Below, in pieces: positions 7,340 through 16,201 of a stretch of 64,000 nucleotides of DNA. Location of the stretch: positions 677,994-741,993 of the forward strand of contig JAUIEU010000001.1 of NCBI GenBank assembly GCA_030429585.1. Reading direction: 5' to 3'. Positions within the stretch are counted from its first letter, which is position 1; each line of letters begins with the position of its first letter. The translations under genes were made by a program, and so were the position numbers. The notes under the pieces are model-generated. The model worked only from the letters and a program-made list of their open reading frames with translations, did not search any database and was not told where the DNA came from. The DNA is from a bacterium (GTDB lineage: Bacteria; Cyanobacteriota; Vampirovibrionia; Vampirovibrionales; Vampirovibrionaceae).

Positions 7340-7414
7340 GGGCTTAACTCTCTCTCGTTTCGGATCTTAAGTGCTTGCACTTTTTAGCGTGCGGCATTAC
7401 ACTTCACATTGTTG

Positions 7415-7443
7415 GTAAACGTACCACATGTGGCTTAAGTCAA
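7415..7443 (-). promoter_or_regulatory. Weak promoter candidate for the first viral gene
   Basis: On the minus strand TTGACT (7443-7438) is a good -35 element. At 17 bp the -10 position reads only GTTTAC, a poor match. The palindrome at 7424-7433 fills the spacer, which is a classical place for a repressor or activator, so a regulated promoter with a weak -10 is plausible. Confidence 0.3.
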
Positions 7444-7465
7444 CAATGGCCATACCACACGTGCC
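7422..7465. promoter_or_regulatory. Pair of operator-like sites, TACCACAYGTGSC
   Basis: TACCACATGTGGC (7422-7434, with the perfect 10-bp palindrome CCACATGTGG) and TACCACACGTGCC (7453-7465) match at 11 of 13 positions. They start 31 bp apart, about three DNA turns. The spacing places two dimers on the same face of the DNA. Lysogeny-type repression of the viral block is inferred; no repressor gene is visible in the window. Confidence 0.45.
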
Positions 7466-7646
7466 CGCATACCGCATATTATGTCCTAACAAAATGGAGT
7501 GTTATAACCGTCGTATTTATACTGGAGCTTGGTTCTTTGAAAATTGAATATATGAGACGGATTACAGATCTATAACTACTGATAATGGTTATTATGTTCG
7601 AATACTTATTTTGATTTACCCCTTATTTGATACCCAAAACAAACGT

Positions 7647-8708
7647 TTATTTGGCAAACCACATTAGTCTATCGAAAACGACCTGCAAGGTTACTGTATA
7701 ACCACTCGGCTTTGCTGTGTGCTCCTGGGTTACCCACGCCACCGGTACATCCGGGTTATCCGCCAGGTGGCCATATACACGGGTTTCCCCACCTAAAAAT
7801 TCAGCCGTATCCACCACCGCGTTAAGCCGCAAGGCCTCCATGCCCATCGCCTCACCCGCGGCAACCACAGCCACTTCTGGGCGAAAGCCCACCTGTAATG
7901 CGCCGTGCTGGTGAAATTTTTCCGGTACCGCCACTGGTTGCCCTGCCACTAGGGCCGTCGGCTCGCCGGCAGTATGTTCTACCACAGGCAGCCAATTCAC
8001 TGGGGCCATAAACTGGGCCACAAAGGGGTTTGCCGGGGTATCGTAAATGGCTTGCGGGGTACCACATTGTTCTAACACGCCACCATTCAGCACCGCAATT
8101 CGATCGCCCATGGTCATGGCTTCTGCCTGGTCGTGGGTAACATACAGGGTGGTAATGCCCAAACGCTGGTGCAGGGCACGAATTTCTTGCCGCATGGATA
8201 CCCGCAATTTGGCATCCAAATTGGAGAGGGGCTCATCCATTAAAAACACATTAGGCTGGCGCACAATAGCGCGCCCCAAGGAAACCCGCTGCCGCTGCCC
8301 CCCAGAAAGCTGCTTAGGCTTGCGATTTAGCAAGTTTTCTAGCCCAAGCAAGGTTGCAGCATCCGTTACCTTGTTTTTAATGGCGGTTTTATCCTCGCCG
8401 CGCATCTTTAGGGCAAAGGCCATGTTATCAAACACACTCATATGGGGGTATAGGGCGTAGTTTTGAAACACCATCGCCACATCCCTGTCCTTAGGGGACG
8501 TCGCCAACACCGAGTTGCCATCAAAGGCAATATCGCCGCTAGTAGGTTCTTCTAACCCTGCAAGTAGCCGTAGCACTGTGGATTTTCCGCAGCCGCTGGG
8601 GCCTACCACCACTAAAAATTCGCCTTCGCGCACGTCTAAATCCAACGATTGCAGCACCTGCGTATCGCCAAAAGCTTTGTCTACAGCGGTAAATGTAACT
8701 GTGGTCAT
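7647..8708 (-). CDS. ABC transporter ATP-binding protein, MalK/UgpC type
   Basis: 353 residues from the ATG at 8708 ([14 protein letters not shown]). The frame extends to 8810 but that extension has no family support. Walker [10 protein letters not shown], the Q loop in [19 protein letters not shown], signature LSGGQRQR, Walker [13 protein letters not shown] and the VTHD switch are all present. A C-terminal TOBE-like domain (about 235-350) includes GFRPE. Relatives energise import of sugars, glycerol-3-phosphate or oligosaccharides. No permease or binding protein is adjacent, so it probably serves a transporter encoded elsewhere, as often seen with shared MsiK-like ATPases. Confidence 0.85.
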   Translation of the reverse strand: MTTVTFTAVDKAFGDTQVLQSLDLDVREGEFLVVVGPSGCGKSTVLRLLAGLEEPTSGDIAFDGNSVLATSPKDRDVAMVFQNYALYPHMSVFDNMAFALKMRGEDKTAIKNKVTDAATLLGLENLLNRKPKQLSGGQRQRVSLGRAIVRQPNVFLMDEPLSNLDAKLRVSMRQEIRALHQRLGITTLYVTHDQAEAMTMGDRIAVLNGGVLEQCGTPQAIYDTPANPFVAQFMAPVNWLPVVEHTAGEPTALVAGQPVAVPEKFHQHGALQVGFRPEVAVVAAGEAMGMEALRLNAVVDTAEFLGGETRVYGHLADNPDVPVAWVTQEHTAKPSGYTVTLQVVFDRLMWFAK

Positions 8709-8797
8709 TATCACTCTATTGTGGCACGGCAAGGGTAAAAGGCAATATCCTCCACGGGCCACCATAATAGCAAGTACTTCACAAAAAAACCTATTAT

Positions 8798-8847
8798 TTA
8801 AGCGCATCAATTACTTAACCGAGGCCGCATTCTAAGCTTAAGCGCAT
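8798..8847. repeat. Direct repeat TTAAGCGCAT in the ABC/nusB intergenic region
   Basis: The 10-mer TTAAGCGCAT occurs at 8798-8807 and 8838-8847, 40 bp apart start to start, between divergent host genes. Half of a further copy (AAAAGCGCT) follows near 8868. It could be an operator for the ABC ATPase or nusB; nothing identifies the regulator. Confidence 0.3.
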
Positions 8848-8979
8848 AATATATTATTTAGATCAAAAGCGCTCACCATTCTGAGGGGCTCATCTATAGG
8901 GCGTCACTCTACCCATACAACGCAGGCAAATCATGGGTTAGTCTTCACAATATCCCTTGTTATGGTACAGTTAGCCGCT

Positions 8980-9678
8980 ATGTACGCACGACACGCCTCC
9001 CGAGAGCTTGCGCTCCTTTTATTATTTCAGCACGACCGTCAGGGTAACCTGGACGCATTGTTTGCTGACGACGCCCTTTCTGCCCCCATCACGGCGGGAA
9101 CCTTGCAGCCTGCGGTGCTATCGCTGGTGCGGGTGCTAACCGCGGATGCCCTGGAAGTGTTTACCGACATGGGCCACACCATTACCACCGTCCACGCCAC
9201 CCTAACGGATACCGAAATTGTGGCCATGGATAAGGGCAGCAGCGCCGCCGATGCCCGGCTGGCCGCCACCAAGCTACCCAATACAGAAACCTTTAAACAC
9301 CAGTTAGATACCTTGGCCCACGGCATTAACAAACTGGCAGAAGCCACCCGTTTACCCGAGCTGCTGGCCCTGGCCCACGATACCAACGTGTGCAGCTACA
9401 CCACCAAATTATTAACGCCTATTCAGCAGCATTTAGGCGCGATTGATGATGAAATTAACGCCCATAGCGATGACTGGCGCCTAGACCGCATGACCAAACT
9501 AAACCGCTGCTTATTGCGCCTAGCCGTGGCAGAAATACGCTATGTGGCTGGCGTGGATGTAAGCGTGGTGATTGATGAAGCGGTAGAGCTTGCCAAAACC
9601 TATGGCGACCCAGACAACTACAAACTGGTAAACGGTATTTTGGGTAGCGTGGCAGAAACCCCTACCGCCAGCCTGTAA
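8980..9678 (+). CDS. nusB: Transcription antitermination factor NusB, long form
   Basis: 232 residues from ATG 8980 (MYARHASRELALLLLFQHD, the usual NusB start); an ATG six codons earlier is in frame but less likely. The first 20 and the last 90 residues are NusB-like (RMTKLNRCLLRLAVAEIRY, then VVIDEAVELAKTYG and KLVNGILG), while about 90 residues are inserted between them. Bacterial NusB is usually about 140 residues and cyanobacterial forms exceed 200, which supports a Cyanobacteriota-like host. NusB binds boxA RNA with S10 during rRNA transcription. It leads into ftsY and ffh on the same strand. Confidence 0.85.
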   Translation: MYARHASRELALLLLFQHDRQGNLDALFADDALSAPITAGTLQPAVLSLVRVLTADALEVFTDMGHTITTVHATLTDTEIVAMDKGSSAADARLAATKLPNTETFKHQLDTLAHGINKLAEATRLPELLALAHDTNVCSYTTKLLTPIQQHLGAIDDEINAHSDDWRLDRMTKLNRCLLRLAVAEIRYVAGVDVSVVIDEAVELAKTYGDPDNYKLVNGILGSVAETPTASL

Positions 9679-9724
9679 CACCAATTATCTTAAGCCTTTA
9701 ACCACTGCCGGGGCACCTTACTTC

Positions 9725-10711
9725 ATGTTTTCTCTGTTTAAAAAAACGGCCCAACCCGCGGATAGTACCGTACCCCATGCCCCATCAACGAGCAGCGCCC
9801 CCAAAGGGATTACCGCCGCTTTAGGCGCCACCTTTAAGCAATTTCAACAGGCCGTTATGGGGGATAATAATGGGGATGCTAGCGCCCAGCGCCCGGATGT
9901 GGCCTTTTATGATGCCTTGGAAGAAGGCCTACTACTGGCCGATGTGGGCTTGGATACAGCCCTGTATTTGGTAGACGCCATCCAAAAAGTAAAGCCTAGT
10001 AGTCAACAACAAGCGCTTGAGATAATGCGCGACAAATGTGAAGCGCTTTTTATTCCTGCCGAAAAAGATAACGCGCTTGTTTTTTCTGCAGATACCTTAA
10101 GCATTCTGTTGCTTGTGGGGGTAAATGGCGCGGGTAAAACCACATTAATTGGTAAACTGGCCCACCAGTGCGCCCAACAAGGCCTAGGGGTTACCATTGC
10201 CGCTGGCGATACCTTTAGAGCCGCCGCAGAAGACCAACTGGCCGTGTGGGCACAGCGGGCCAATGCCAGCTTAATCACCCACCCCAACGGCGATGCCGCC
10301 GCCGTTATGCATGACGCCATTACCCACGCCCAGGAACATAACCACCAGGTTGTGCTGCTGGATACCGCCGGGCGCCTTCAAAATCAGCATAATTTAATGG
10401 CAGAACTGCAAAAAATTGATGGGGTGATTAGTAAAGTGGCGCCGGCCAATTCTGTGCGGCATAACCTGCTGGTACTGGATGCCACGACTGGCCAAAACGG
10501 CCTAAAACAAGCCGATATCTTTAATAAAGCTGTGCCTATTACCGGGGTGGCCCTAACCAAGCTGGATGGCAGCGCCAAAGGGGGGATTGCCCTGGCCATT
10601 GCCCACGAATTAAACCACCCCATCCAACTAGTGGGTACCGGCGAAGCCATTGCCGACCTGCAAGCCTTTGATGCCACCGCCTATATTGAGGGGCTGCTGC
10701 CCACCGCTTAA
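9725..10711 (+). CDS. ftsY: Signal recognition particle receptor FtsY
   Basis: 328 residues with the NG domain complete. G1 is GVNGAGKTT, the insertion box follows with AAGDTFRAAAEDQL, G3 is DTAGRL, G4 is TKLDG and a closing GTGE lies near residue 303. FtsY binds the SRP-ribosome complex at the membrane and hydrolyses GTP together with Ffh. The acidic A domain of enterobacterial FtsY is absent and only about 75 residues precede the G domain, as in many other bacteria. The gene lies 46 nt after nusB and directly before ffh, its functional partner. Confidence 0.93.
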   Translation: MFSLFKKTAQPADSTVPHAPSTSSAPKGITAALGATFKQFQQAVMGDNNGDASAQRPDVAFYDALEEGLLLADVGLDTALYLVDAIQKVKPSSQQQALEIMRDKCEALFIPAEKDNALVFSADTLSILLLVGVNGAGKTTLIGKLAHQCAQQGLGVTIAAGDTFRAAAEDQLAVWAQRANASLITHPNGDAAAVMHDAITHAQEHNHQVVLLDTAGRLQNQHNLMAELQKIDGVISKVAPANSVRHNLLVLDATTGQNGLKQADIFNKAVPITGVALTKLDGSAKGGIALAIAHELNHPIQLVGTGEAIADLQAFDATAYIEGLLPTA

Positions 10712-10758
10712 CGACGGTACCATTCATTGCGGGCTGCCTTTGGGGTATAGTGGCGGGC

Positions 10759-12297
10759 ATGTTCGATCAGCTTTCTCAACGCCTACAACAGACTTTCCGA
10801 AATATTCAGGGCAAAGGCACCCTGAGTGACGACAATATGGCGGATGCCATCCGCGAGATTCGGCGCGCTTTGCTGGAAGCTGACGTAAACCTGCAAGTCA
10901 TCAAGCGCTTTATCGATCGCATTAAAGACCGCGCAGACGGCGCCAACGTCACCAAAGGCGTGGATCCCGGCCAGGAATTTACTAAAATCATCCACGATGA
11001 ACTTGTAACCCTGCTTGGCGAAAACCACCAACCGATAAACCTTACCCAAGCCCCCAGCCTGATTATGCTGTTTGGTTTGCAGGGTAGCGGTAAAACCACC
11101 ACTGCTAGCAAGCTGGCCTTAAAACTTAAAAACGAGGGCAAAGTGCCCTTCCTGATAGCCGCCGATGTCTACCGCCCCGCGGCGATTACTCAACTGCAAC
11201 AACTGGGTAAGCGCATCGAGGTGCCCGTCCACACCGTAGAGGGCAGCACAGATGTTCAGCAGATTGTGGCCACCGGGCTAGCTGCTGCCAAGGAAAATAA
11301 CCACGATGTGGTGATTATTGATACCGCCGGCCGCCTGCAAGTAGATAACGACATGATGGCGGAATTGTTGCTGCTAGAGCGGCAATTTAAGCCCCACAAC
11401 AAACTATTGGTTGTGGATGCCATGACAGGGCAAGAGGCCCTGAACGTGGCCGAAGCCTTTGATAGCCAGCTAAGCATGACGGGCATGGTACTCACCAAAA
11501 CCGATGGCGATGCCCGCGGTGGTGCGGCCCTAAGCATTGCAGAAATGACGGGCAAGCCGATTTTATATGTGGGTGTAAGCGAAACCCCAGAAGGCTTAGA
11601 AGTCTTTCACCCTGACCGGATGGCGAGCCGTATTTTAGGCATGGGCGATGTGGTGAGCTTGGTAGAAAAAGCCCAGCAAGCCGTAGATATTGAAGAGGCT
11701 CAAAAACTAGAAACCAAAATCCGCAAGCAAACCTTTAGCTTTGATGACTTTATGACCATCCAAAAGCAGCTGAAAATGTTGGGCTCCTTAGGTGGAATAT
11801 TAGATATGTTGCCTATCCCCGGCCTGGATAAGCAAACCAAAAGCCAAATCAGCAACATGGGCGAAGAGCACTTGCAGCGTAGCCAGGTGATGATACAAAG
11901 TATGAGCAAGGCCGAACGCGCCAACCCTGATTTATTGCAAGATAAAAAACGCGTGGCCCGTATTGCCAAAGGGTGTGGCGCCACAGAAAAAGACGTAAAA
12001 GCCTTTATTACACAATTTGGCCAAATGAAAGCAATGATGGGACAACTCACCGGTATGCAAGACAAAGAAATTAAAACCGCCGCCAAAGAGGCGGACCAAG
12101 GTGCCTTTAGTGGCTTTGGGATGCCCCGCCGCAACAAAAAGAAGAAAAAAGCCGCCGAGCCAACTATGCCAGGCGGGTTGCCGCCTGGGTTCCCTAGTAA
12201 TATGCCTTTTGGGGGCATGTTTGGTGGTGGCAAACCCACCCGCGGTAAAGCCTCTGGTGGCAGAGCTGCAGGCAAGCCGGGCAAAAAATCACGGTAA
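10759..12297 (+). CDS. ffh: Signal recognition particle protein Ffh
   Basis: 512 residues from ATG 10759 (MFDQLSQRLQQTFRNIQGKG, the standard Ffh start). A GTG three codons earlier is in frame but unlikely. The GTPase signature runs GLQGSGKTT, DVYRPAAITQL, DTAGRL and TKTDGDARGG. The methionine-rich M domain (about 320-440, with GLDKQTKSQISNMGEEHLQR and runs of Met) binds 4.5S RNA and signal peptides. The C-terminal 70 residues are lysine-, glycine- and proline-rich and longer than usual. The spacing of 47 nt to ftsY suggests co-transcription. Confidence 0.95.
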   Translation: MFDQLSQRLQQTFRNIQGKGTLSDDNMADAIREIRRALLEADVNLQVIKRFIDRIKDRADGANVTKGVDPGQEFTKIIHDELVTLLGENHQPINLTQAPSLIMLFGLQGSGKTTTASKLALKLKNEGKVPFLIAADVYRPAAITQLQQLGKRIEVPVHTVEGSTDVQQIVATGLAAAKENNHDVVIIDTAGRLQVDNDMMAELLLLERQFKPHNKLLVVDAMTGQEALNVAEAFDSQLSMTGMVLTKTDGDARGGAALSIAEMTGKPILYVGVSETPEGLEVFHPDRMASRILGMGDVVSLVEKAQQAVDIEEAQKLETKIRKQTFSFDDFMTIQKQLKMLGSLGGILDMLPIPGLDKQTKSQISNMGEEHLQRSQVMIQSMSKAERANPDLLQDKKRVARIAKGCGATEKDVKAFITQFGQMKAMMGQLTGMQDKEIKTAAKEADQGAFSGFGMPRRNKKKKKAAEPTMPGGLPPGFPSNMPFGGMFGGGKPTRGKASGGRAAGKPGKKSR

Positions 12298-12419
12298 GTC
12301 ATCCAACAGCACAGAATACCTAACTGGTTACGATTAATTATCGCAGCCTCGCATTTGCTTTGGAATCCCGCGCTACTGGCGTATACTACCCTTAGTTGTA
12401 CTGGTTACAGGTGGGATAC

Positions 12420-13565
12420 ATGGTGGTAAAAATGCGCAGCAGTCATCACCCTTGGCGATATTTATCGCACGCATTAGCCGTAGCGATGCTAATAGGCACC
12501 GTTGCTTTGCCCCGTGCCGTTGCCTTTACCGGCGAGGCTACCCTGCTGACCCCTGTGCCAAAAGCGGACAAACAACGCCTGGCCACCTTGGTCAACAAAG
12601 GGGATGTAACCACCCTAAAGCATGTGTTGTTTCATCGTGCGACCAACCACCACCACACCCCAGACCCCAACGCAGAGCCGGTTATCCCCTACGGGTTAAG
12701 CCGTGCCGATGCCTTTTACCTAATGGGGGTGGCCCAAACCAAAGCCCAAAAGCCGCACCAAGCATTTATTTGGTACCAAAAAGCCGCCCAACTGAATCAC
12801 CCGTGGGCCCAGTACCAACTGTCTAAGGTGTACATGGATGAACGCACCCCCCTAAAGCAAAACAAACCGCTGGCGTTGGCCTTACTAAAAAAAGCGGCCA
12901 ATAGTAACGTGCCCGATGCCCAACTCGACTTAGCCATGGCCTACGAAACAGGCCGCAAAGGCCTAACCCAAGACATCCCAGCGGCGGTAACCTACTACCA
13001 AAAAGCGGCCCTTAACCACCATGCCCTGGCCCAATATGCCCTGGGCTACCTGTACGAAAAAGGCAACGGCGTGGAAAAAGACATCCCCATGGCCTTCCAC
13101 TGGTATAAAAAATCGGCAGACAGAGGCATTTCTGCGGCGCAGTACAAAACAGGCCTGTTCTACCTAATTGATACCGAAGCGGGTAAGCAAAATGTGGCGG
13201 CAGGCAAGCAGTACCTAGAAAAAGCCGCCCGCCAAAACCATGTGGAAGCTGCCCTGCAACTAGGCTTAATTTACGAAGAAAAATTTACCGAGCACCCCGC
13301 CAATGCCACCGACGCCGATTATACCAACGCTTTGCAGTGGTTTAGAAGAGCCGCCAATTTAGGCGACCCTAACGGACAAATGGCGGTAGGCACCTACTAC
13401 CTAATGGGCTGGGGCACCAACCAAGATATGACGGAGGCGCTAAAGTGGTTTAAGGCCTCTGCCAAGCAAGGGAATGATAGCGCCAAAGACTGGTTGGCCA
13501 TTGTACAAAAAGATTTAAACGAAGCGGACGACACCCATTTGGCCACCCAAACCCACCAAGAGTAA
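12420..13565 (+). CDS. Secreted or periplasmic Sel1-repeat protein
   Basis: 381 residues from ATG 12420, chosen because AGGTGG stands just upstream. An N-terminal signal-type segment (ALAVAMLIGTVALPRAVA) is followed by at least six Sel1-like repeats from about residue 95 to 355. Examples are WAQYQLSKVYMDER, DAQLDLAMAYETGRKG, LAQYALGYLYEKGNG and AAQYKTGLFYL. Such solenoids mediate protein-protein contacts, often in envelope stress, signalling or host interaction. The specific partner cannot be read from sequence. It stands alone after ffh with 122 nt between. Confidence 0.8.
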   Translation: MVVKMRSSHHPWRYLSHALAVAMLIGTVALPRAVAFTGEATLLTPVPKADKQRLATLVNKGDVTTLKHVLFHRATNHHHTPDPNAEPVIPYGLSRADAFYLMGVAQTKAQKPHQAFIWYQKAAQLNHPWAQYQLSKVYMDERTPLKQNKPLALALLKKAANSNVPDAQLDLAMAYETGRKGLTQDIPAAVTYYQKAALNHHALAQYALGYLYEKGNGVEKDIPMAFHWYKKSADRGISAAQYKTGLFYLIDTEAGKQNVAAGKQYLEKAARQNHVEAALQLGLIYEEKFTEHPANATDADYTNALQWFRRAANLGDPNGQMAVGTYYLMGWGTNQDMTEALKWFKASAKQGNDSAKDWLAIVQKDLNEADDTHLATQTHQE

Positions 13566-13748
13566 GGCTCCATAAGGCGTTCTGCTATACAGCAAGGGGG
13601 CCCACACGCTTGTGGCGGAAATTTCTCCCAAAAAAGTGTTCCACAAAATAAACATTCACTGCTATACTATATATTGCGTTGGTAAGCACTAGCGCATTCC
13701 TTGCAAACACCCCCCTTCAATCTATCCTTAGCGAAAGTTGGCCTTCCC

Positions 13749-14174
13749 ATGCCTTTGGCGCAGCCCGCTCAATCCTACTCGTATAACGCCCCTTCCTTAG
13801 AGGCGTTACTACCCCCTGTGGTGCCTGCTCCTCACGTTGCATCACCGCGGCGGCAACAACGCCTGCATAACCACAGCAACCGCTTTAAGCGGCAACAATC
13901 CATGCTGGGGATGTTGGGTGGCATTATTTTTTCGCTGTTTTTACTGTTTGGCACCGTGCAAATTGGCCGGGCCTTGGTAGAAAATGTGGGCGACCTTATC
14001 AAACTTTCTGCCGAATCGGATTACATTGAACAAGCCCACGTGCAATCCGTACAGCAACGCAAAGCCTTTAAATCTCAAATCAACTTTTACAATTCCTCGC
14101 AAGGTACCGAGTCCCTCATTCGTAATTACTTAAACGCAACCTACCCGAATGAGATTTTGGTAACCCTGCAATAG
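13749..14174 (+). CDS. FtsB/DivIC-like single-pass protein
   Basis: 141 residues from ATG 13749; an in-frame TTG at 13701 would add 16 residues. A cytoplasmic proline-rich and basic region of about 55 residues is followed by a membrane segment (MLGGIIFSLFLLFGTVQIG), a short predicted coiled coil, and an end reading ESLIRNYLNATYPNEI. That end fits the ExxaRxxlxxxxPgE signature of septum-formation proteins FtsB/DivIC. By family, it would form a complex with FtsL and FtsQ at the division site. The assignment rests on topology and this short motif. It starts a likely four-gene run to 17257. Confidence 0.55.
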   Translation: MPLAQPAQSYSYNAPSLEALLPPVVPAPHVASPRRQQRLHNHSNRFKRQQSMLGMLGGIIFSLFLLFGTVQIGRALVENVGDLIKLSAESDYIEQAHVQSVQQRKAFKSQINFYNSSQGTESLIRNYLNATYPNEILVTLQ

Positions 14175-14210
14175 CTGCCCCAGCCTACCTGTTAGGAAAA
14201 CAACACTGTT

Positions 14211-15722
14211 ATGGCCCAACAATGGGAATGCTGGATTGACGGAAGTATCCGTACAGAGGGGAGTACACCGCCTAACGAAAAAATAGGCGCGAATGCCCCC
14301 GTAACCAGCCAACCCAATTGGGTTGTACTTCTACCCCTGGCCAGCAAAGGCAGCCGCGCCAAAGCCCAACCCCCTGTGGTGTTTTTTAGGCACCAGCATA
14401 ACCCGGTGCTAACGGCCCACGATGATGTGATTGCCATTGCCCACCACCATGCCAGTACGCAAAACTGGGCGCCCACGCCCACCTGCACCCATGTGATTAG
14501 TGATGGCTTGCTCATGGCCACCACCCCCATGGATAGCCGCTACAACCAACGAGAGCAAGGCCTTATTCTTACCGGCCTGCTAGAAGAACGCTACACCTTT
14601 AGGGGCACGGTGCCCGCCTTATGCCACACCCCTGTGCAACGTGGTTCCTTGACCTACACGGCGTTGCCCCAACACCACGTGGCCCAATGGCCAACCCACC
14701 TAAACACCAGCCTGGGGCCAGCGCCCACCCACGTTGTTTCGGAAGGGCTCCTCCTCCTTCATCGGTTGCAAACCTTTAACCCAGAAGATTTTGACACCCT
14801 AGTGCTGGTACAAGCGGCCAGCTTACTCGTCCTCCATCGTCCCAAAAATCAAGGGTGGCAACATCACCACTTCCAAATTTTGCCGGTGGCGTCTTCCTTA
14901 AAAGCATTTGATGCCAGCCTGGCCGATAGCCTGGATAACATTGCCACCACACCATCACCGGCGATTACCGTATTATCCCTCCACCCCCAATTTACCACCC
15001 AGGATGTTGGGCGCATCTTGCAAGCTCACCTGCCCCAATCCACCTGTCGGCCTTGGGTACCCCAACCCCAATCCGATACCACCAGCGGTATCCGCGCTTA
15101 CGAGTTACGCCAGTGGGTACAAACCCTACGCAGCGAAGCCACAAACACCCCGGCGGCCCTGCCTGCCCACACCCTGTTTACCCAACAAGACGCCCGTGGC
15201 TCTACCCACTTATTTAACCTATTGCTTAGCACCCAAGCCACCTGGGCCTGGGGCATTATTTTGGCCGTGCTGTGTATTTTTTCTTGGGTGTTAGAACTCC
15301 GCATCGATCACCTTCAGGCCGCCCTACACCAATCCACACTGCGGCAATCCACCACTGATTGCTTAGCCGCCCGCCACCAAAATGATGCCTTAACCCTCCA
15401 CACCCACTTGCTAATGGCCCGCATGGCGGCCACCAACCAGTCGCCTAACCTGCTAGGCTTTACCTTAACCGCATCACCGTCACAATCATCCACCACCCCA
15501 ACAACGACTGCCAAGGTACTCTCTCAAAGTGGGGATGTCGCCTCCTGCCAACGGCTACACCAGCAACTTCAGTTAAGCGGGCAAGGCCAATTAATAATTG
15601 ACCCCCTCCCCACAACGCCGCCCTATTGTAGCTTTACCTTTACCGCAGGGCCGCACACCACGCCCACTGGCCTAACAACAGCAACGTCGGCAAGTCCAAC
15701 CCAGGAGGGAGTGGCCCAATGA
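14211..15722 (+). CDS. Bitopic protein with GspL-like layout, function unknown
   Basis: 503 residues, very rich in Thr, Pro, His and Gln. A large N-terminal cytoplasmic part (1-340) has alternating strands and helices but no clear ATPase motif. A single membrane segment follows (about 344-362, WAWGIILAVLCIFSWVLEL), then a helical coil and a periplasmic domain with paired Cys residues. The order (cytoplasmic domain, one membrane pass, periplasmic domain) and a downstream short bitopic protein recall the GspL-GspM or PilM/N-PilO pairs of type II secretion and type IV pili. Sequence similarity is not obvious, so this is topology-based inference. AGGAAA lies 12 nt upstream. Confidence 0.5.
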   Translation: MAQQWECWIDGSIRTEGSTPPNEKIGANAPVTSQPNWVVLLPLASKGSRAKAQPPVVFFRHQHNPVLTAHDDVIAIAHHHASTQNWAPTPTCTHVISDGLLMATTPMDSRYNQREQGLILTGLLEERYTFRGTVPALCHTPVQRGSLTYTALPQHHVAQWPTHLNTSLGPAPTHVVSEGLLLLHRLQTFNPEDFDTLVLVQAASLLVLHRPKNQGWQHHHFQILPVASSLKAFDASLADSLDNIATTPSPAITVLSLHPQFTTQDVGRILQAHLPQSTCRPWVPQPQSDTTSGIRAYELRQWVQTLRSEATNTPAALPAHTLFTQQDARGSTHLFNLLLSTQATWAWGIILAVLCIFSWVLELRIDHLQAALHQSTLRQSTTDCLAARHQNDALTLHTHLLMARMAATNQSPNLLGFTLTASPSQSSTTPTTTAKVLSQSGDVASCQRLHQQLQLSGQGQLIIDPLPTTPPYCSFTFTAGPHTTPTGLTTATSASPTQEGVAQ

Positions 15723-16198
15723 ACACGGCCTTAAAACAAGTCCTCACCACCTGGATGCTGCCTGTGGCCGTGTGCCTTTCCATTGCTATTGGATGGACGA
15801 TTCCACGGTGGGGCCATTACCAAACCCTTAGCCAGGTTACCCAATCTCTCCATCTTCAGCACAGCTGTGTGCTGGCCACACCGCAAAACCTGCCTTCGGC
15901 CAAGGTACGCCGTACCATCGCCCAATACTTGGGGCAGCAAAGCATTTCTCTTTCTAACCAATATTTTTTAGCCCCCCGCTGGCAACAGTTTGATGGCACT
16001 GCCCCCACCTGGCAACTACAAGCCACCCAAGGCCTGCCCACCTTAACCCATATTGCAAACGGCGCCTTGCACCTAAGCCCCATTGTGCCCATTAACCGTA
16101 TCCAACTGCAGCAACACGTTGGTACTGGTAAACCCAACGGCACCACCAACGATGCCGCCCCCTTGTATCGGCTTAACCTCAGTACCGCACGGCGGTAA
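15719..16198 (+). CDS. Short bitopic protein with GspM/PilO-like layout
   Basis: 159 residues. A short cytoplasmic N terminus, one membrane segment (about 12-28, WMLPVAVCLSIAIGWTIP), a helical stretch, then a compact domain. The start codon overlaps the upstream stop (ATGA at 15719-15722), so the two proteins are made together, probably in fixed ratio. The size and topology are those of GspM or PilO, which pair with GspL or PilN. No diagnostic residues support that beyond layout. The window has pilT and pilin-like genes elsewhere, which makes a pilus role possible. Confidence 0.5.
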   Translation: MNTALKQVLTTWMLPVAVCLSIAIGWTIPRWGHYQTLSQVTQSLHLQHSCVLATPQNLPSAKVRRTIAQYLGQQSISLSNQYFLAPRWQQFDGTAPTWQLQATQGLPTLTHIANGALHLSPIVPINRIQLQQHVGTGKPNGTTNDAAPLYRLNLSTARR

Positions 16199-16201
16199 CC
16201 C

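Larger units (their letters stand above)
7340..7646. other. Virus/host junction without genes
   Basis: About 300 nt without a credible gene. Positions 7340-7470 hold the leader, operator-like sites and a weak promoter for the leftward viral block. Positions 7490-7640 are AT-rich and show no strong hairpin. The viral element's right end probably lies here, between the first viral gene and the stop of the host ABC ATPase, but no duplicated attachment sequence can be found because the other end is outside the window. Confidence 0.5.

Noticed and set aside
7375-7575. 66-codon plus-strand frame at the virus/host junction
   Set aside because: It covers the operator-like palindromes, has no ribosome site and no protein-like pattern.
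8709-8810. N-terminal extension of the ABC ATPase
   Set aside because: The 34 extra residues do not fit the family and the ATG at 8708 gives the standard start.
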